Shown piece after piece: positions 1 to 8,451 of a stretch of DNA of 64,000 nucleotides. The notes beneath the pieces are model-generated. The model did no database searches. It saw only the letters and a program-made list of their open reading frames with translations, and was not told the origin of the DNA. Each line of letters starts with the position of its first letter. The stretch's first letter is position 1. The position numbers and the translations under genes were made by a program. Source of the stretch: JBBDIK01 sp964640385 (lineage in GTDB: Bacteria; Actinomycetota; UBA4738; JBBDHU01); contig CAZXFL010000008.1 in the NCBI GenBank assembly GCA_964640385.1, positions 27,959 through 91,958 of the forward strand. The letters run 5' to 3'.

Positions 1-1
1 G

Positions 2-100
2 ACGGTCGCCTCGACCGTGGTCGACCTTACCGGGCCGGAGCTGGTCATCCTGCGTGCGGGCTCGGTCACTGGAGATGACCTAGCCCGCGCACTCGTCTGA
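2..100 (+). CDS. sua5: Threonylcarbamoyl-AMP synthase, C-terminal end only
   Basis: Only the last 32 codons are inside the window; the gene begins upstream. The readable end contains STVVDLTG followed by a short strand and an ILR-x-G-x-V segment, which is how the Sua5/YrdC/TsaC fold usually ends. This enzyme makes the threonylcarbamoyl-AMP used for t6A37 in tRNAs that read ANN codons. The call also rests on position: sua5 stands upstream of wecA and the atp operon in many actinobacteria. Too little is visible to judge activity. Confidence 0.7.
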   Translation, partial: TVASTVVDLTGPELVILRAGSVTGDDLARALV

Positions 101-161
101 GTTCCCGGCGCGTGCCTGCCCGTTGATAGACTCCTGAGCCCAAGCTCGACCGGACCTGCCC

Positions 162-761
162 ATGACCTCCATCCTCATCGTCTGTACCGGGAACATCTGT
201 CGCTCGCCGCTGGCGGAGGGGTTCCTGCGCGCGCGCCTCGAGGAGCGCCTGGGGCCGGACGCGCCCTCCGTCTCGTCCACCGGGACGATCGGGTGGGAGG
301 GCTCACCCCCGATGCCCGAGTCCGTCGAGGTCGCGGCCGAGCGTGGCGTCGACATCACCGGCCACCTTGCTTGCCGGCTCGAGCCCGAGCAGGTGGATGC
401 CGCCGACGTCGTGATCGGGATGTGCGTCGAGCACCGCGACGCGGCGGGCGTCGCGACCAGCGGCGCGGGCCCGAAGGTATTCACCCTGAAGGAACTGGTC
501 CGCGTCTTCGAGGAACTTCCACCGGCCACACCGGACGTGGACCTGGCCGAACGCGTCGCGGAGGCGTCCGAGCTGCGCCGGAGCGGCTTCCATGGGATCC
601 CGACGGATGAGGATGTCGTGGACCCGCTCGGGATGTCGCTCGAGACCTACCGCGCGGTCGCGTGGGAGATCGACGAGTGGTGCGAGCGGCTCGCCGTCGG
701 GCTGTACGGGGCGGTCGAAGGGGCGGCAGTGGCGACGGACGCAGGGGAGGGGCAGTCGTGA
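162..761 (+). CDS. Low-molecular-weight protein tyrosine (or arginine) phosphatase
   Basis: A 199-residue cytosolic phosphatase. The P-loop C-x5-R-S is at residues 8-15 (CTGNICRS), with Cys8 as predicted nucleophile and Arg14 binding phosphate. The general-acid motif DP is at 154-155. This is the LMW-PTP fold, which also includes the YwlE protein-arginine phosphatases; the sequence does not decide between them. It is longer than the usual 150-160 residues because of an insertion around residues 110-148 and a tail after about 180. The stop overlaps the rpiB start by four bases, so the two are translationally coupled. A TAGACT -10-like box lies at 127-132; no clear -35 is seen. Confidence 0.85.
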   Translation: MTSILIVCTGNICRSPLAEGFLRARLEERLGPDAPSVSSTGTIGWEGSPPMPESVEVAAERGVDITGHLACRLEPEQVDAADVVIGMCVEHRDAAGVATSGAGPKVFTLKELVRVFEELPPATPDVDLAERVAEASELRRSGFHGIPTDEDVVDPLGMSLETYRAVAWEIDEWCERLAVGLYGAVEGAAVATDAGEGQS

Positions 762-1207
762 AGGTCGCCATCGGATCCGACCACGCGGGGTACGACCTCA
801 AGGAGTACCTGGCTGGGGTGCTGACCGAACGAGGCCACGAGGTCTTGGACCAGGGCACCGATTCGGGCACCGTCTCGGTGGACTATCCCATCTACTGCGC
901 GAAGGTCGGGCACGTGGTTGCCGACGGACAGGCCGACCGCGGTATCGTTCTGGGCGGGTCCGGAAACGGCGAACAGATGTCCGCCAACAAGGTCCCGGGC
1001 GTCCGCGCCGCGTTGTGCAACGACCTGTACACAGCCCGGTTCGCCAGATCGCATAACGATTCGAACGTCCTCAGCCTCGGAGCACGCGTCGTGGCTCCGG
1101 AGCTTGCCCGAGAGATCCTCGAGGTCTGGCTGGAGACGGAGTTCGAGGGCGGGCGCCACGTCCGCCGTCTGGAGCTGTTGGAGCAGATCGAACGAGGAGA
1201 GCTGTGA
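758..1207 (+). CDS. rpiB: Ribose-5-phosphate isomerase B
   Basis: A 149-residue enzyme that interconverts ribose-5-phosphate and ribulose-5-phosphate. The N-terminal KVAIGSDHAG and the phosphate loop GGSGNGEQMSANK (residues 66-78) are typical. The position held by the catalytic cysteine in E. coli RpiB is Glu72 here, the arrangement known from M. tuberculosis RpiB. The GTG start at 758 is chosen because the family's first strand begins there and it overlaps the upstream TGA; the frame stays open upstream, but that part is low-complexity Arg/Gly. The stop abuts glyA. Confidence 0.93.
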   Translation: MKVAIGSDHAGYDLKEYLAGVLTERGHEVLDQGTDSGTVSVDYPIYCAKVGHVVADGQADRGIVLGGSGNGEQMSANKVPGVRAALCNDLYTARFARSHNDSNVLSLGARVVAPELAREILEVWLETEFEGGRHVRRLELLEQIERGEL

Positions 1208-2478
1208 TGAGGGATTACGCGGGTTCCTGGGAAGCGCTGCAGAACACCGACCCCGAGATCGCCGAGGCGATCCACAACGAGCTGGAGCGCGAGCGCACCG
1301 AGATCCGGCTGATCGCGTCGGAGAACTACGCGAGCCCGTCGGTCCTGGCGGCGCTCGGTTCCACGCTGACCAACAAGTACGCCGAGGGCTATCCGGGCCG
1401 CCGCTACTACGGAGGCTGCGCGAACGTCGACGTCGTCGAGACCCTGGCGATCGAACGGGCCAAGTCGCTGTTCGGCGCAGAGCACGCGAACGTCCAGCCA
1501 CACTCAGGTGCCGTCGCCAACCTGGCCGTCTATGGCGCGTTCCTCGAGCCGAAGAACCCCGACGACAAGGTGCTGGGACTCGCGCTCGCGCAGGGCGGGC
1601 ACCTCACCCACGGCCACCCGGCCAACTTCTCGGGCATGTGGTTCAACTTCATCCAGTACGAGGTCGACAAGGAGACCGAGCAGCTGGACATGGACCACAT
1701 CCGGGATCTGGCGATCAAGGAGAAGCCGAAGATCCTGATGGCCGGGTACACGGCGTACCCGCGTTCGATCGACTTCGCGGCGTTCCGGTCGATCGCCGAC
1801 GAGGCCGGCGCGCTGTTCATGGTGGACGCCTCGCACTTCATCGGCCTGGTTGCGGGCGACGCCTATCCGAACCCGGTGCCGTACGCCGACGTCGTGACCT
1901 TCACGACGCACAAGGCGCTGCGGGGGCCGCGGGGTGCCGCGATCCTGTGCAAAGCGGAGTACGCGAAGAAGATCGACTCGGCCGTGTTCCCGATGTTCCA
2001 GGGCGGTCCGCTCGAGCACGTGATCGCCGGGAAGGCCGTGGCCTTCAAGGAGGCGGCACAGCCGGAGTTCAAGGAGTACGCGAGCCGTGTGGTGGCCTCG
2101 GCGCGCGCGCTGGCCTCGGCGCTCGGCGAGGAGGGCTTCCGGATCGTCTCCGGCGGCACGGACTCGCACCTGGTGCTCGCGGACGCGCGCACGGTCGCCG
2201 AGGGCCTGGACGGTCCGGCGGTCGAGGCGGTCTGCGACGAGATCGGGATCGCGATCAACAAGAACCAGGTCCCCTTCGACCCCGCGCCACCGCTGAAGCC
2301 CAGCGGCATCCGTGTCGGGCCGCCCGGCCCCTGCACCTGGGGCATGGGGCCCGATCAGCTCACCGAGATCGGCCACATCATCGGCGAGGCATCCAAGAAC
2401 ACCGATGACGAGGTCGTCAAGAAGAACCTGAGGGAGCGCGTGCTCGATCTGGTGTCGCAGTTCCCGGCGTATCCGTAG
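1207..2478 (+). CDS. glyA: Serine hydroxymethyltransferase
   Basis: A 423-residue PLP enzyme that converts serine and tetrahydrofolate to glycine and 5,10-methylene-THF. The PLP lysine is Lys236 in TFTTHKALRGPR, and the N-terminal ENYAS and YPGRRYYGG substrate segments are present. The ATG at 1207 shares its A with the rpiB stop; a GTG one codon upstream is equally open. It is the third gene of a coupled phosphatase-rpiB-glyA unit. It is the central one-carbon enzyme of the window and could use the THF pool fed by the methyltransferase cluster near 31-37 kb; that link is inferred. Confidence 0.96.
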   Translation: MRDYAGSWEALQNTDPEIAEAIHNELERERTEIRLIASENYASPSVLAALGSTLTNKYAEGYPGRRYYGGCANVDVVETLAIERAKSLFGAEHANVQPHSGAVANLAVYGAFLEPKNPDDKVLGLALAQGGHLTHGHPANFSGMWFNFIQYEVDKETEQLDMDHIRDLAIKEKPKILMAGYTAYPRSIDFAAFRSIADEAGALFMVDASHFIGLVAGDAYPNPVPYADVVTFTTHKALRGPRGAAILCKAEYAKKIDSAVFPMFQGGPLEHVIAGKAVAFKEAAQPEFKEYASRVVASARALASALGEEGFRIVSGGTDSHLVLADARTVAEGLDGPAVEAVCDEIGIAINKNQVPFDPAPPLKPSGIRVGPPGPCTWGMGPDQLTEIGHIIGEASKNTDDEVVKKNLRERVLDLVSQFPAYP

Positions 2479-2583
2479 GACGGGGGCCTGCGCGCGCGAC
2501 GGCCGGCCCGGGCGTCGGTTCCGCGAGCGGCCACCGCCCTCTAGGATGGGGCGTGGCCTCTCTGTTGAGGGGAAGGTAGCGCC

Positions 2584-3771
2584 GTGATCCCGTACCTGCT
2601 GGTCTTCGCTGCGAGTGCGCTGGTCGCGTTCGCGACGACCCCACTGGCCAGGCGGGTCGCCATCAAGGTCGGGGCCATCGACCACCCCAGCGACCGTAAG
2701 GTCCATGCGCAGGACACGCCGCTGCTGGGCGGAGGGGCCATCGTCCTCGGGGTCGCGGTCGGGATCGGACTCGCCTTCTTGATGCCGCAGTTCCGCGAGG
2801 TGTTCCGGTTCTCCTCGGAACCGCTCGCAGCGCTGGTCGGTGCCGTCGCGATCTTCTTCGTCGGTGCCTACGACGACATCCGCCACGCCTCGGTGCTCGG
2901 CAAGCTCACGTGGCAGATCCTAACCGCGGGCGTGATGGTGCTGCTCGGCGTGCAGGTCCTGTACTTCTGGTTCCCGACGCAGGGGATCCTGACGCTCTCG
3001 CCGGACATGGCGGTGCTCGCGACGATCGTGTGGATGGTCGCCATGATGAACGCGGTCAACTTCATCGACGGCCTGGATGGGCTGGCGGCCGGGATGACGG
3101 CCATCGCGGCGATCTCCTTCTTCCTGTTCGTCTACCAGGGGCCGACGCTCTACGGGGGTGCATCCTCGGCAGCGCTGATCTGCGCGGCGACCGCCGGCGC
3201 GTGCGTCGGCTTCCTGCCGTGGAACTTCAACCCGGCCAAGATCTTCATGGGGGACTCCGGCGCCATGCCGCTGGGCCTGCTGCTGGCGGTCGCGACGATC
3301 GCCGGCGTCGGGCGGAACCCGTACCCCCCGAGCGGGGGTGACGTGGCGGTGTTCTCCATCCCGATCCTGCTGCCCCTGCTCGTGCTGGCGATCCCCTTCC
3401 TTGACGTGCTGCTCGCGATCATGCGCCGGGTGCGCAAGGGCCGCTCGCTCGGCCACGCCGACAAGGAGCACATCCACCACCGGCTGCTCGATATCGGGCA
3501 CTCGCAGCGGCAGGCGGTGCTGCTGATGTACCTGTGGAGCGCGCTGATCTCGGGGTGCGCGCTGGCGGTGGCGTTCATCGACGGGCGGTTCTGGGTCGCG
3601 CTGATCGTCGTCGCGGCGCTGGCCATCTTCGCGGCTACGTTCATCCCGCACCTCGCGTGGGGCAACGGCCGAGGGAAACACACCCCGGCTCGGGGGCGCC
3701 GACGCCGGGTACCATCGGGCGAGACGCACGAGGAGACCGATCCGCTCGATGAACGTCAACCGACCGTTTGA
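2584..3771 (+). CDS. wecA: Undecaprenyl-phosphate N-acetylglucosamine-1-phosphate transferase (WecA/TagO type)
   Basis: A 395-residue polytopic membrane enzyme with about ten or eleven helices. It moves a HexNAc-1-phosphate from UDP-sugar to the polyprenyl phosphate carrier, starting cell-envelope glycan synthesis. Catalytic-loop motifs are in order: YDD at 96-98, NFIDGLDG at 159-166, MGDSG at 222-226 and HIHHR at 296-300. The GTG start has a good ribosome site (GAGGGGAAGG) ten bases upstream. A TAGGAT box at 2542-2547 may be its -10. The hydrophilic C-terminus overlaps the next gene by 23 bases. In many actinobacteria wecA directly precedes atpI; here about 7.8 kb intervenes. Confidence 0.9.
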   Translation: MIPYLLVFAASALVAFATTPLARRVAIKVGAIDHPSDRKVHAQDTPLLGGGAIVLGVAVGIGLAFLMPQFREVFRFSSEPLAALVGAVAIFFVGAYDDIRHASVLGKLTWQILTAGVMVLLGVQVLYFWFPTQGILTLSPDMAVLATIVWMVAMMNAVNFIDGLDGLAAGMTAIAAISFFLFVYQGPTLYGGASSAALICAATAGACVGFLPWNFNPAKIFMGDSGAMPLGLLLAVATIAGVGRNPYPPSGGDVAVFSIPILLPLLVLAIPFLDVLLAIMRRVRKGRSLGHADKEHIHHRLLDIGHSQRQAVLLMYLWSALISGCALAVAFIDGRFWVALIVVAALAIFAATFIPHLAWGNGRGKHTPARGRRRRVPSGETHEETDPLDERQPTV

Positions 3772-4726
3772 GCCTGCCTACAGCGGCGTCCCCACCTTCT
3801 GCCGCCGGCCGCTGGTCCTCGATGTCGCGGAGCTAGCCGGGGTCGACGTGGCCATCGTCGGCGCACCGATCGACGAGTTGGTGACGAACCGGCCCGGCGC
3901 GCGCTACGGCCCGCGGGCGATCCGTCAGTCGGACTACCTCTCGGGGCCCGGATGGCCCGCGTTGCACGCCGGTGTGGATCCGTTCGAGATCTTGAACGTG
4001 GTGGATCACGGCGACGTGGTGCCCAACCCCGGGTACCCAGCCGAAACCCATGCGGCGCTGCGCGAGATGGTGCTCGGGGTATGCGCGGCGGGGGCGGTGC
4101 CGATCGTGCTCGGCGGGGATCACTCGATCGCCCATCCCGACGTGGGTGCCGTTGCGGCCCATCATTCACCGGAGCCGCTTGGGCTGATCCATTTCGACTC
4201 CCACGCGGACGATGCCTGGGAGGAGGGCTACCTCAACCACGGGACCCCGCTGCGGTTCCTGGTCGACGAGAGGTCGGTCAAGGGGGAGCACATCGTGCAG
4301 GTCGGGTTGCGCGGGTACTGGCCGCCGCCGTCGGACTTCGAGTGGGCGAAGGAGCAGGGGTTCCGCTGGCATCTGATGCAGGAGATCTACGAGCGTGGCG
4401 TCGAGCCGGTGATCGACGACACGATCGCCGAGATGAGCGAAGTGCCGCACGTCTTCCTGTCCGTGGACATCGACGTGGCCGACCCGGCGTTCGCGCCGGG
4501 AACCGGAACCCCCGAGCCCGGAGGATTGCAGGCGAGGGAACTGCTGAGCGCCGTCCGGCGGATCTGCACGGACCTGCCGATCGCCGGCGTCGAGGTCGTC
4601 GAGGTCTCGCCGCCCTACGACACCGCGGACATCACCGCGCTGCTCGCGAACCGCGTGGTCATGGAGGCGCTGATCGGTCTGTCCCTCCGCAAGACCGGCC
4701 GCAGCGCCGAGCCCTACACGCTGTGA
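3749..4726 (+). CDS. Agmatinase-family ureohydrolase
   Basis: A 325-residue member of the arginase/agmatinase family. All six metal ligands expected for a two-metal ureohydrolase are present: His125 in GGDHS, Asp150, His152 and Asp154 in DSHAD, and Asp240 and Asp242 in SVDIDVADP, followed by the family signature FAPGTGTPEPGG. Likely substrates are agmatine or another guanidino compound, giving urea and an amine. The adjacent polyamine-type importer favours agmatine to putrescine, but guanidinobutyrase, guanidinopropionase and the nickel-dependent guanidine hydrolases look alike at this level. The ATG lies inside the end of wecA, and the stop overlaps the next start. Confidence 0.82.
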   Translation: MNVNRPFEPAYSGVPTFCRRPLVLDVAELAGVDVAIVGAPIDELVTNRPGARYGPRAIRQSDYLSGPGWPALHAGVDPFEILNVVDHGDVVPNPGYPAETHAALREMVLGVCAAGAVPIVLGGDHSIAHPDVGAVAAHHSPEPLGLIHFDSHADDAWEEGYLNHGTPLRFLVDERSVKGEHIVQVGLRGYWPPPSDFEWAKEQGFRWHLMQEIYERGVEPVIDDTIAEMSEVPHVFLSVDIDVADPAFAPGTGTPEPGGLQARELLSAVRRICTDLPIAGVEVVEVSPPYDTADITALLANRVVMEALIGLSLRKTGRSAEPYTL

Positions 4727-5400
4727 CCGGCCGCTCCGGGGCGGGCTGGTTCCACGTTCCCGACTGGCTCTACGACGTGCTGTATCGGCGCGGTGCGCCG
4801 TGGGAGATGGGCCCGCGATCGGAACTGGTCGATCTCGTTGAGAGCGGGGTACTGACCGCCGAAGCCCTTCCCCCGGGCCGCGCGATCGACCTCGGGTGCG
4901 GGACGGGCTCGAACGCCGTCTTCCTGGCGCAGAACGGCTTCGACGTGACGGGGGTCGACTTCTCGAAGGTCGCGCTTCGCAAGGCGCAGGATCGATCTGT
5001 CGCCGCAGATGTCGCCGAACGTACGCACTGGATCCGCGCGGACCTGACGAAGGTTCCGCCGGAACGGTTCCACGGATCCTTCGATCTGCTGGTCGACTAC
5101 GGAACGCTCGACGACCTCAATGCCGGTGAGCGCGTGGCGATGGCGAGGACCGTACGTCTGCTTGCCCGACCCGGGGCCCGGCTGGTGTTCTGGTGCTTCT
5201 ACGGACACCCCGAAGAACTGCCGCTCGTGCGTTTCGACGGCACGAGCCGCATGGCCGGCACCGTTCGCCCCGGTGAGGAAATGGACCTGTTCGGGGATGC
5301 GTTCGACATCGAGCGGTTGCCGGAGCCTGCGGAGGACTCCGGCTTCGCCTGTTTCCTCATGACCCGCCGGGACGGGACTCCAGGAACGCGCGAGGCGTGA
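4723..5400 (+). CDS. SAM-dependent methyltransferase, substrate unknown
   Basis: A 225-residue class I methyltransferase. Motif I is DLGCGTGSNAVFLA at about residues 56-69, with an acidic residue closing the second strand (VTGVDF, 75-80). The N-terminus (FHVPDWLYDVLYRRGAPWEMGP) resembles thiopurine/TehB-like small-molecule methyltransferases. The GTG start at 4723 overlaps the stop of the ureohydrolase (GTGA), so the two are coupled and may act on related nitrogen compounds; that is inference. The last 44 bases overlap a gene remnant on the other strand. Confidence 0.8.
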   Translation: MTGRSGAGWFHVPDWLYDVLYRRGAPWEMGPRSELVDLVESGVLTAEALPPGRAIDLGCGTGSNAVFLAQNGFDVTGVDFSKVALRKAQDRSVAADVAERTHWIRADLTKVPPERFHGSFDLLVDYGTLDDLNAGERVAMARTVRLLARPGARLVFWCFYGHPEELPLVRFDGTSRMAGTVRPGEEMDLFGDAFDIERLPEPAEDSGFACFLMTRRDGTPGTREA

Positions 5401-5689
5401 GGACCGGGATCGGCGGATCCACGACGGCTCGAAGGTCCTTGTCGCCGGTCACGATGGCCATCGCGCCCGATGCGATGGCCAGCTCGAAGAGATAGTCGTC
5501 GTCGCGATCACGGGTGTAGGCCCCGTCGACGTGGAACCAGAGGTCGCGGCGCCGGGTCACCCAGCGCACGCCTTCGAGGTCGTCGACGGTCCCTGCGTTA
5601 GTGGTTCCGCCGGTTGCCACGACTGCGAACAGGCCGTCCAGCTCGCCGATGTGCTGCGATGGGGTCACCGGCGTGCAACTCTCATTCAA
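5357..5689 (-). pseudogene. Chimeric remnant: group II PLP decarboxylase fragment joined to a PIN-domain fragment
   Basis: The 110-codon frame joins two unrelated pieces. Residues 15-58 read like the core of an aromatic-amino-acid/tyrosine decarboxylase (VVATGGTTNAGTVDDL, then LWFHVDGAY, the aspartate strand that holds PLP). Residues 60-105 read like the C-terminal half of a PIN nuclease (RDRDDDYLFELA, VTGDKDL, PVLTPRAFLE). The decarboxylase part lacks its N-terminus and its PLP lysine; the PIN part lacks its first acidic strand. The junction is near 5512. I read it as the scar of a deletion between two genes, not as a working protein. It overlaps the end of the convergent methyltransferase. 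Confidence 0.65.
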
Positions 5690-5729
5690 TCATCGCCGGA
5701 GCTGCCTGGCTGAATCGTGATCCGCGGCC

Positions 5730-7100
5730 CTACTTGGTGAGTTCTTCGCAGTAGCCTGCGTAGCCGTCCAGGTAGCGGTCGATGTCCTCCTCGGTGTGCA
5801 TCACCGAGATCGTCCACTGCTCCTCGTCGCCGGGCGTCATGAAGATCCCCCGGTTCAGCATCCACGGGAACGACCCGTAGAACAGCTCGGACTCCGCCTC
5901 CTGGAAATCGCGGTAGTTGTGGAACGGCTCCGCCCGGTAGGAGATCGAGCCCTTCGTGCCGAAGTCCCGTACGTGCGCCTCGATCCCGTAGTCCGCCAGG
6001 ATCTTCTCTGAGCCGCTCGCCAGGCGCGTGCCGAGCGCCGACAGGTGCACGTACGCGTCGGGCGTCAGCACCTCGGTCAGCGCCGTAAGTCCCGCGGACG
6101 TCGACAGCGGGTTGCCGTTGAACGTCCCCAGGTGCGCCAGCGACTTGCCGATCTCGTCCATGAACACCGCGCTGCCGCCGAACGCCCCGATCGGCGTTCC
6201 CCCGCCGATCGCTTTGGCGAAGCACGCGAGGTCCGGCTGCACGCCGTAGAGCCCGATCGCACCGCCCGGGTTGATCGTCGCGCCCGTCTTGACCTCGTCG
6301 AAGATCATGCAGACGTTGTGCTTGGTGCACAGTTCGCGAACCTTCTCCAGGTAGCCGGGGTCCGGTGGGATGAGCCCGACGTTCATCATCAAGGGCTCCA
6401 TGATCATCGCGCCGATCGTGTCGCCCTCGGCGTCCAGCAGCTTCTCGAGCGCTTCCGCGTCGTTGAAGGGCACCACGCGGATGTCGTCCCAGCTGCTCTT
6501 TGGGATGCCGCGCGTGAAGGGCACGTTGTACGGACGCTCCTTCGGCCCCATCTCGTCGAAGCTGGGGATGATCGAGAACATCACCGCGTCGTGGTGACCG
6601 TGATACGACGCCTCGATCTTGACCAGATTGTCCTTGCCGGTCACCGCGCGTCCGACGCGGATCGCGTCCATCGTGGCCTCGGTGCCCGAGTTCGAGAACC
6701 GCACCCGCTCCAGCCCGAACCGGCGGCACAGCTCCTCGGCCATCTCGACCGATACCTTGGTCGTGGTCGCGAAGTGCGTGCCCTGGCGGGCGGCGCGTTC
6801 GATGGCCTCGACGATCTTCGGGTTCGCGTGGCCGACGACCATGGTGCCGAATCCGTTGTGGTAGTCGACGTACTCGTTCTCGTCGACGTCCCAGAACCGG
6901 CTGCCGGCGCCGCGCTCCCCATAGATGGGGTAGGGGTCGTTCGTTTGGAAGGACGAAGTCACGCCCAGTGGGAGCGACTTGACCGCCCGCTCGTAGAGCT
7001 TGGCCGAAGCCTGGGTCCTGTCCAGGAGGATCTTGCCCTCCCGTTCGGCGATGTCGTTGGCCTTGGCCTTCAGCCGCTCGATGTCCGCTCCGCTCGCCAC
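5730..7100 (-). CDS. Class III aminotransferase, glutamate-1-semialdehyde aminomutase-like
   Basis: A 456-residue fold-type I PLP enzyme. Seen are the phosphate-binding SNSGTEA (137-143), FDEVKTG with Asp268 contacting the pyridine nitrogen, and the Schiff-base Lys296 in FAKAIGGGTPIGA. The framework is that of HemL, but the surrounding gene set (ureohydrolase, polyamine importer) suggests an amine or omega-amino-acid aminotransferase. The GTG at 7100 is chosen because AGGAG stands eight bases upstream (7109-7113); the frame is open for 136 further codons upstream, without family similarity. It is divergent from potA across a region with two palindromes. Confidence 0.82.
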   Translation of the reverse strand: MASGADIERLKAKANDIAEREGKILLDRTQASAKLYERAVKSLPLGVTSSFQTNDPYPIYGERGAGSRFWDVDENEYVDYHNGFGTMVVGHANPKIVEAIERAARQGTHFATTTKVSVEMAEELCRRFGLERVRFSNSGTEATMDAIRVGRAVTGKDNLVKIEASYHGHHDAVMFSIIPSFDEMGPKERPYNVPFTRGIPKSSWDDIRVVPFNDAEALEKLLDAEGDTIGAMIMEPLMMNVGLIPPDPGYLEKVRELCTKHNVCMIFDEVKTGATINPGGAIGLYGVQPDLACFAKAIGGGTPIGAFGGSAVFMDEIGKSLAHLGTFNGNPLSTSAGLTALTEVLTPDAYVHLSALGTRLASGSEKILADYGIEAHVRDFGTKGSISYRAEPFHNYRDFQEAESELFYGSFPWMLNRGIFMTPGDEEQWTISVMHTEEDIDRYLDGYAGYCEELTK

Positions 7101-7134
7101 GGTTATCACTCCTGATCCGCTGGTCCGTTGTCCG

Positions 7135-7184
7135 GGCCTACGGTAGGCCGGTGCCCGGTGCCCGGCATTGTCCACTTCGGACAA
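7135..7184. promoter_or_regulatory. Two palindromes in the aminotransferase-potA divergent region
   Basis: The first palindrome is at 7135-7149, GGCCTAC-G-GTAGGCC, perfect over seven-base arms. The second is at 7168-7184, TTGTCC-ACTTC-GGACAA, perfect over six-base arms. A third TTGTCC half-site is at 7128-7133, exactly 40 bases before the one at 7168. They lie in the leader or promoter of the aminotransferase and upstream of potA. They look like operators for a dimeric repressor, but no regulator gene is adjacent. Confidence 0.5.
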
Positions 7185-7260
7185 CGTCCGTCGGGAGGCC
7201 GTGCCCCCCAGGGTGTCGACCACCGATTCTACCCGGGGCGCATTCTTGCTTGCACAATGG

Positions 7261-7266
7261 CATAAT
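7261..7266 (+). promoter_or_regulatory. Possible -10 box of the pot operon
   Basis: CATAAT sits 33 bases before the potA start codon, in the most AT-rich part of the gap. No good -35 is found at the standard spacing, so an activator-dependent promoter is possible. Weak call. Confidence 0.3.
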
Positions 7267-7299
7267 CGGGCCGAGCGCCCGACATCGCGAGAGGGGCAG

Positions 7300-8451
7300 A
7301 TGGCCGACATCGAGGTACGGCTCGACCATGTCACGAAGGCCTTCGGCGACGTCCTGGCGGTCGATGACCTCTCCCTCGACATCGTCGACGGCGAGTTCTT
7401 CTCGATGCTCGGCCCGTCGGGGTGCGGGAAAACCACCACTCTGCGGATGATCGGGGGCTTCGAGGAGCCAACCAGCGGGGCCGTCTGGCTCAAGGGTGTC
7501 GACGTCACGGACCTGCCGCCTTACAGGCGCGACGTCAACACGGTGTTCCAGTCGTACGCGCTGTTCCCGCACCTGAGCGTTTCCGACAACATCGCCTACG
7601 GCCTCAAGCGCAAGAAGGTTGCCAAGGACGAGGTCGGCAAGCGGGTTGACGAGGCGTTGGCGCTGGTGGACCTCCCCGAGTACGGCAAGCGCAAGCCGGC
7701 GCAGCTTTCCGGCGGCCAGCGCCAGCGGGTCGCGCTGGCCCGCGCGCTCGTGAACCGGCCGCAGGTCCTGCTCCTGGACGAGCCGCTCGGCGCGCTGGAC
7801 CTGAAGCTGCGCAAGCAGATGCAGCTCGAACTGAAACGCATCCAGACCGAGGTCGGGATCACCTTCATCTACGTCACGCACGACCAGGAAGAGGCGATGA
7901 CGATGTCCGACCGCATCGCGGTGATGCGCGGCGGTCGCGTCGAGCAGATCGGCGTCCCCGAGGATATCTACGAGAACCCGCACACCGAGTTCGTCGCCCA
8001 GTTCCTGGGCGCGTCGAATCTGCTGGACGGCAAGGTGAAGGAGGTCCTGGGAGATGTCGCGACGGTAACGCTCGCCGGTGGAGAGGTGGTGCGCATGCCG
8101 TCGTCGCGGCTCAACGGGAATGCTGCAGCCGGTGCCGCCGTCCGGGTCGGGGTGCGTCCTGAGAAGATCAAGCTCGTCGGCGGCGCCGAAGGGTCGGCAG
8201 GATCCGGGTCCGTCGCCGACGGCAAGAACAGCGTGCCGGGACTCCTGCGGATGGCAACGTTCATCGGCGTCTCGTACCAGTACACGGTGGAGGGTCCCGG
8301 CGGTGTGACGCTGACCGTCGTGGAGCAGAACCTCGGCGACGAGCCCGCAGCCTCGCCGGGAACGAGAGTGCAGCTCCGGTGGTTGCCGGAGAACACGTTT
8401 GCGGTCCGCCCACAGGCGGACCTGACCAAGGAGGAGGTCGAAGGGGAATGA
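7300..8451 (+). CDS. potA: Polyamine-type ABC transporter ATP-binding protein
   Basis: A 383-residue cytoplasmic ATPase of the PotA/FbpC/CysA group. Walker A GPSGCGKTT is at 38-46, the signature is LSGGQRQR, Walker B is LLLDEPLGALD, and the switch is THDQEEAM. The C-terminal TOBE-type region from about residue 240 is present. It powers the importer with the next three genes. The ATG at 7300 follows GAGAGGGGC; a longer open frame upstream is unsupported. Its end overlaps potD (ATGA). The substrate is probably spermidine/putrescine or a related amine, judged from the family and the partner genes. Confidence 0.9.
   Translation: MADIEVRLDHVTKAFGDVLAVDDLSLDIVDGEFFSMLGPSGCGKTTTLRMIGGFEEPTSGAVWLKGVDVTDLPPYRRDVNTVFQSYALFPHLSVSDNIAYGLKRKKVAKDEVGKRVDEALALVDLPEYGKRKPAQLSGGQRQRVALARALVNRPQVLLLDEPLGALDLKLRKQMQLELKRIQTEVGITFIYVTHDQEEAMTMSDRIAVMRGGRVEQIGVPEDIYENPHTEFVAQFLGASNLLDGKVKEVLGDVATVTLAGGEVVRMPSSRLNGNAAAGAAVRVGVRPEKIKLVGGAEGSAGSGSVADGKNSVPGLLRMATFIGVSYQYTVEGPGGVTLTVVEQNLGDEPAASPGTRVQLRWLPENTFAVRPQADLTKEEVEGE

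Noticed and set aside
3749..4726. Assignment of the ureohydrolase as a nickel-dependent guanidine hydrolase because a nickel permease is in the window.
   Set aside because: The permease is 23 kb away, and the residues that separate the subfamilies cannot be judged without an alignment.
5357..5512. A toxin-antitoxin system based on the PIN-like part.
   Set aside because: The PIN domain lacks its N-terminal half and no antitoxin gene is next to it.
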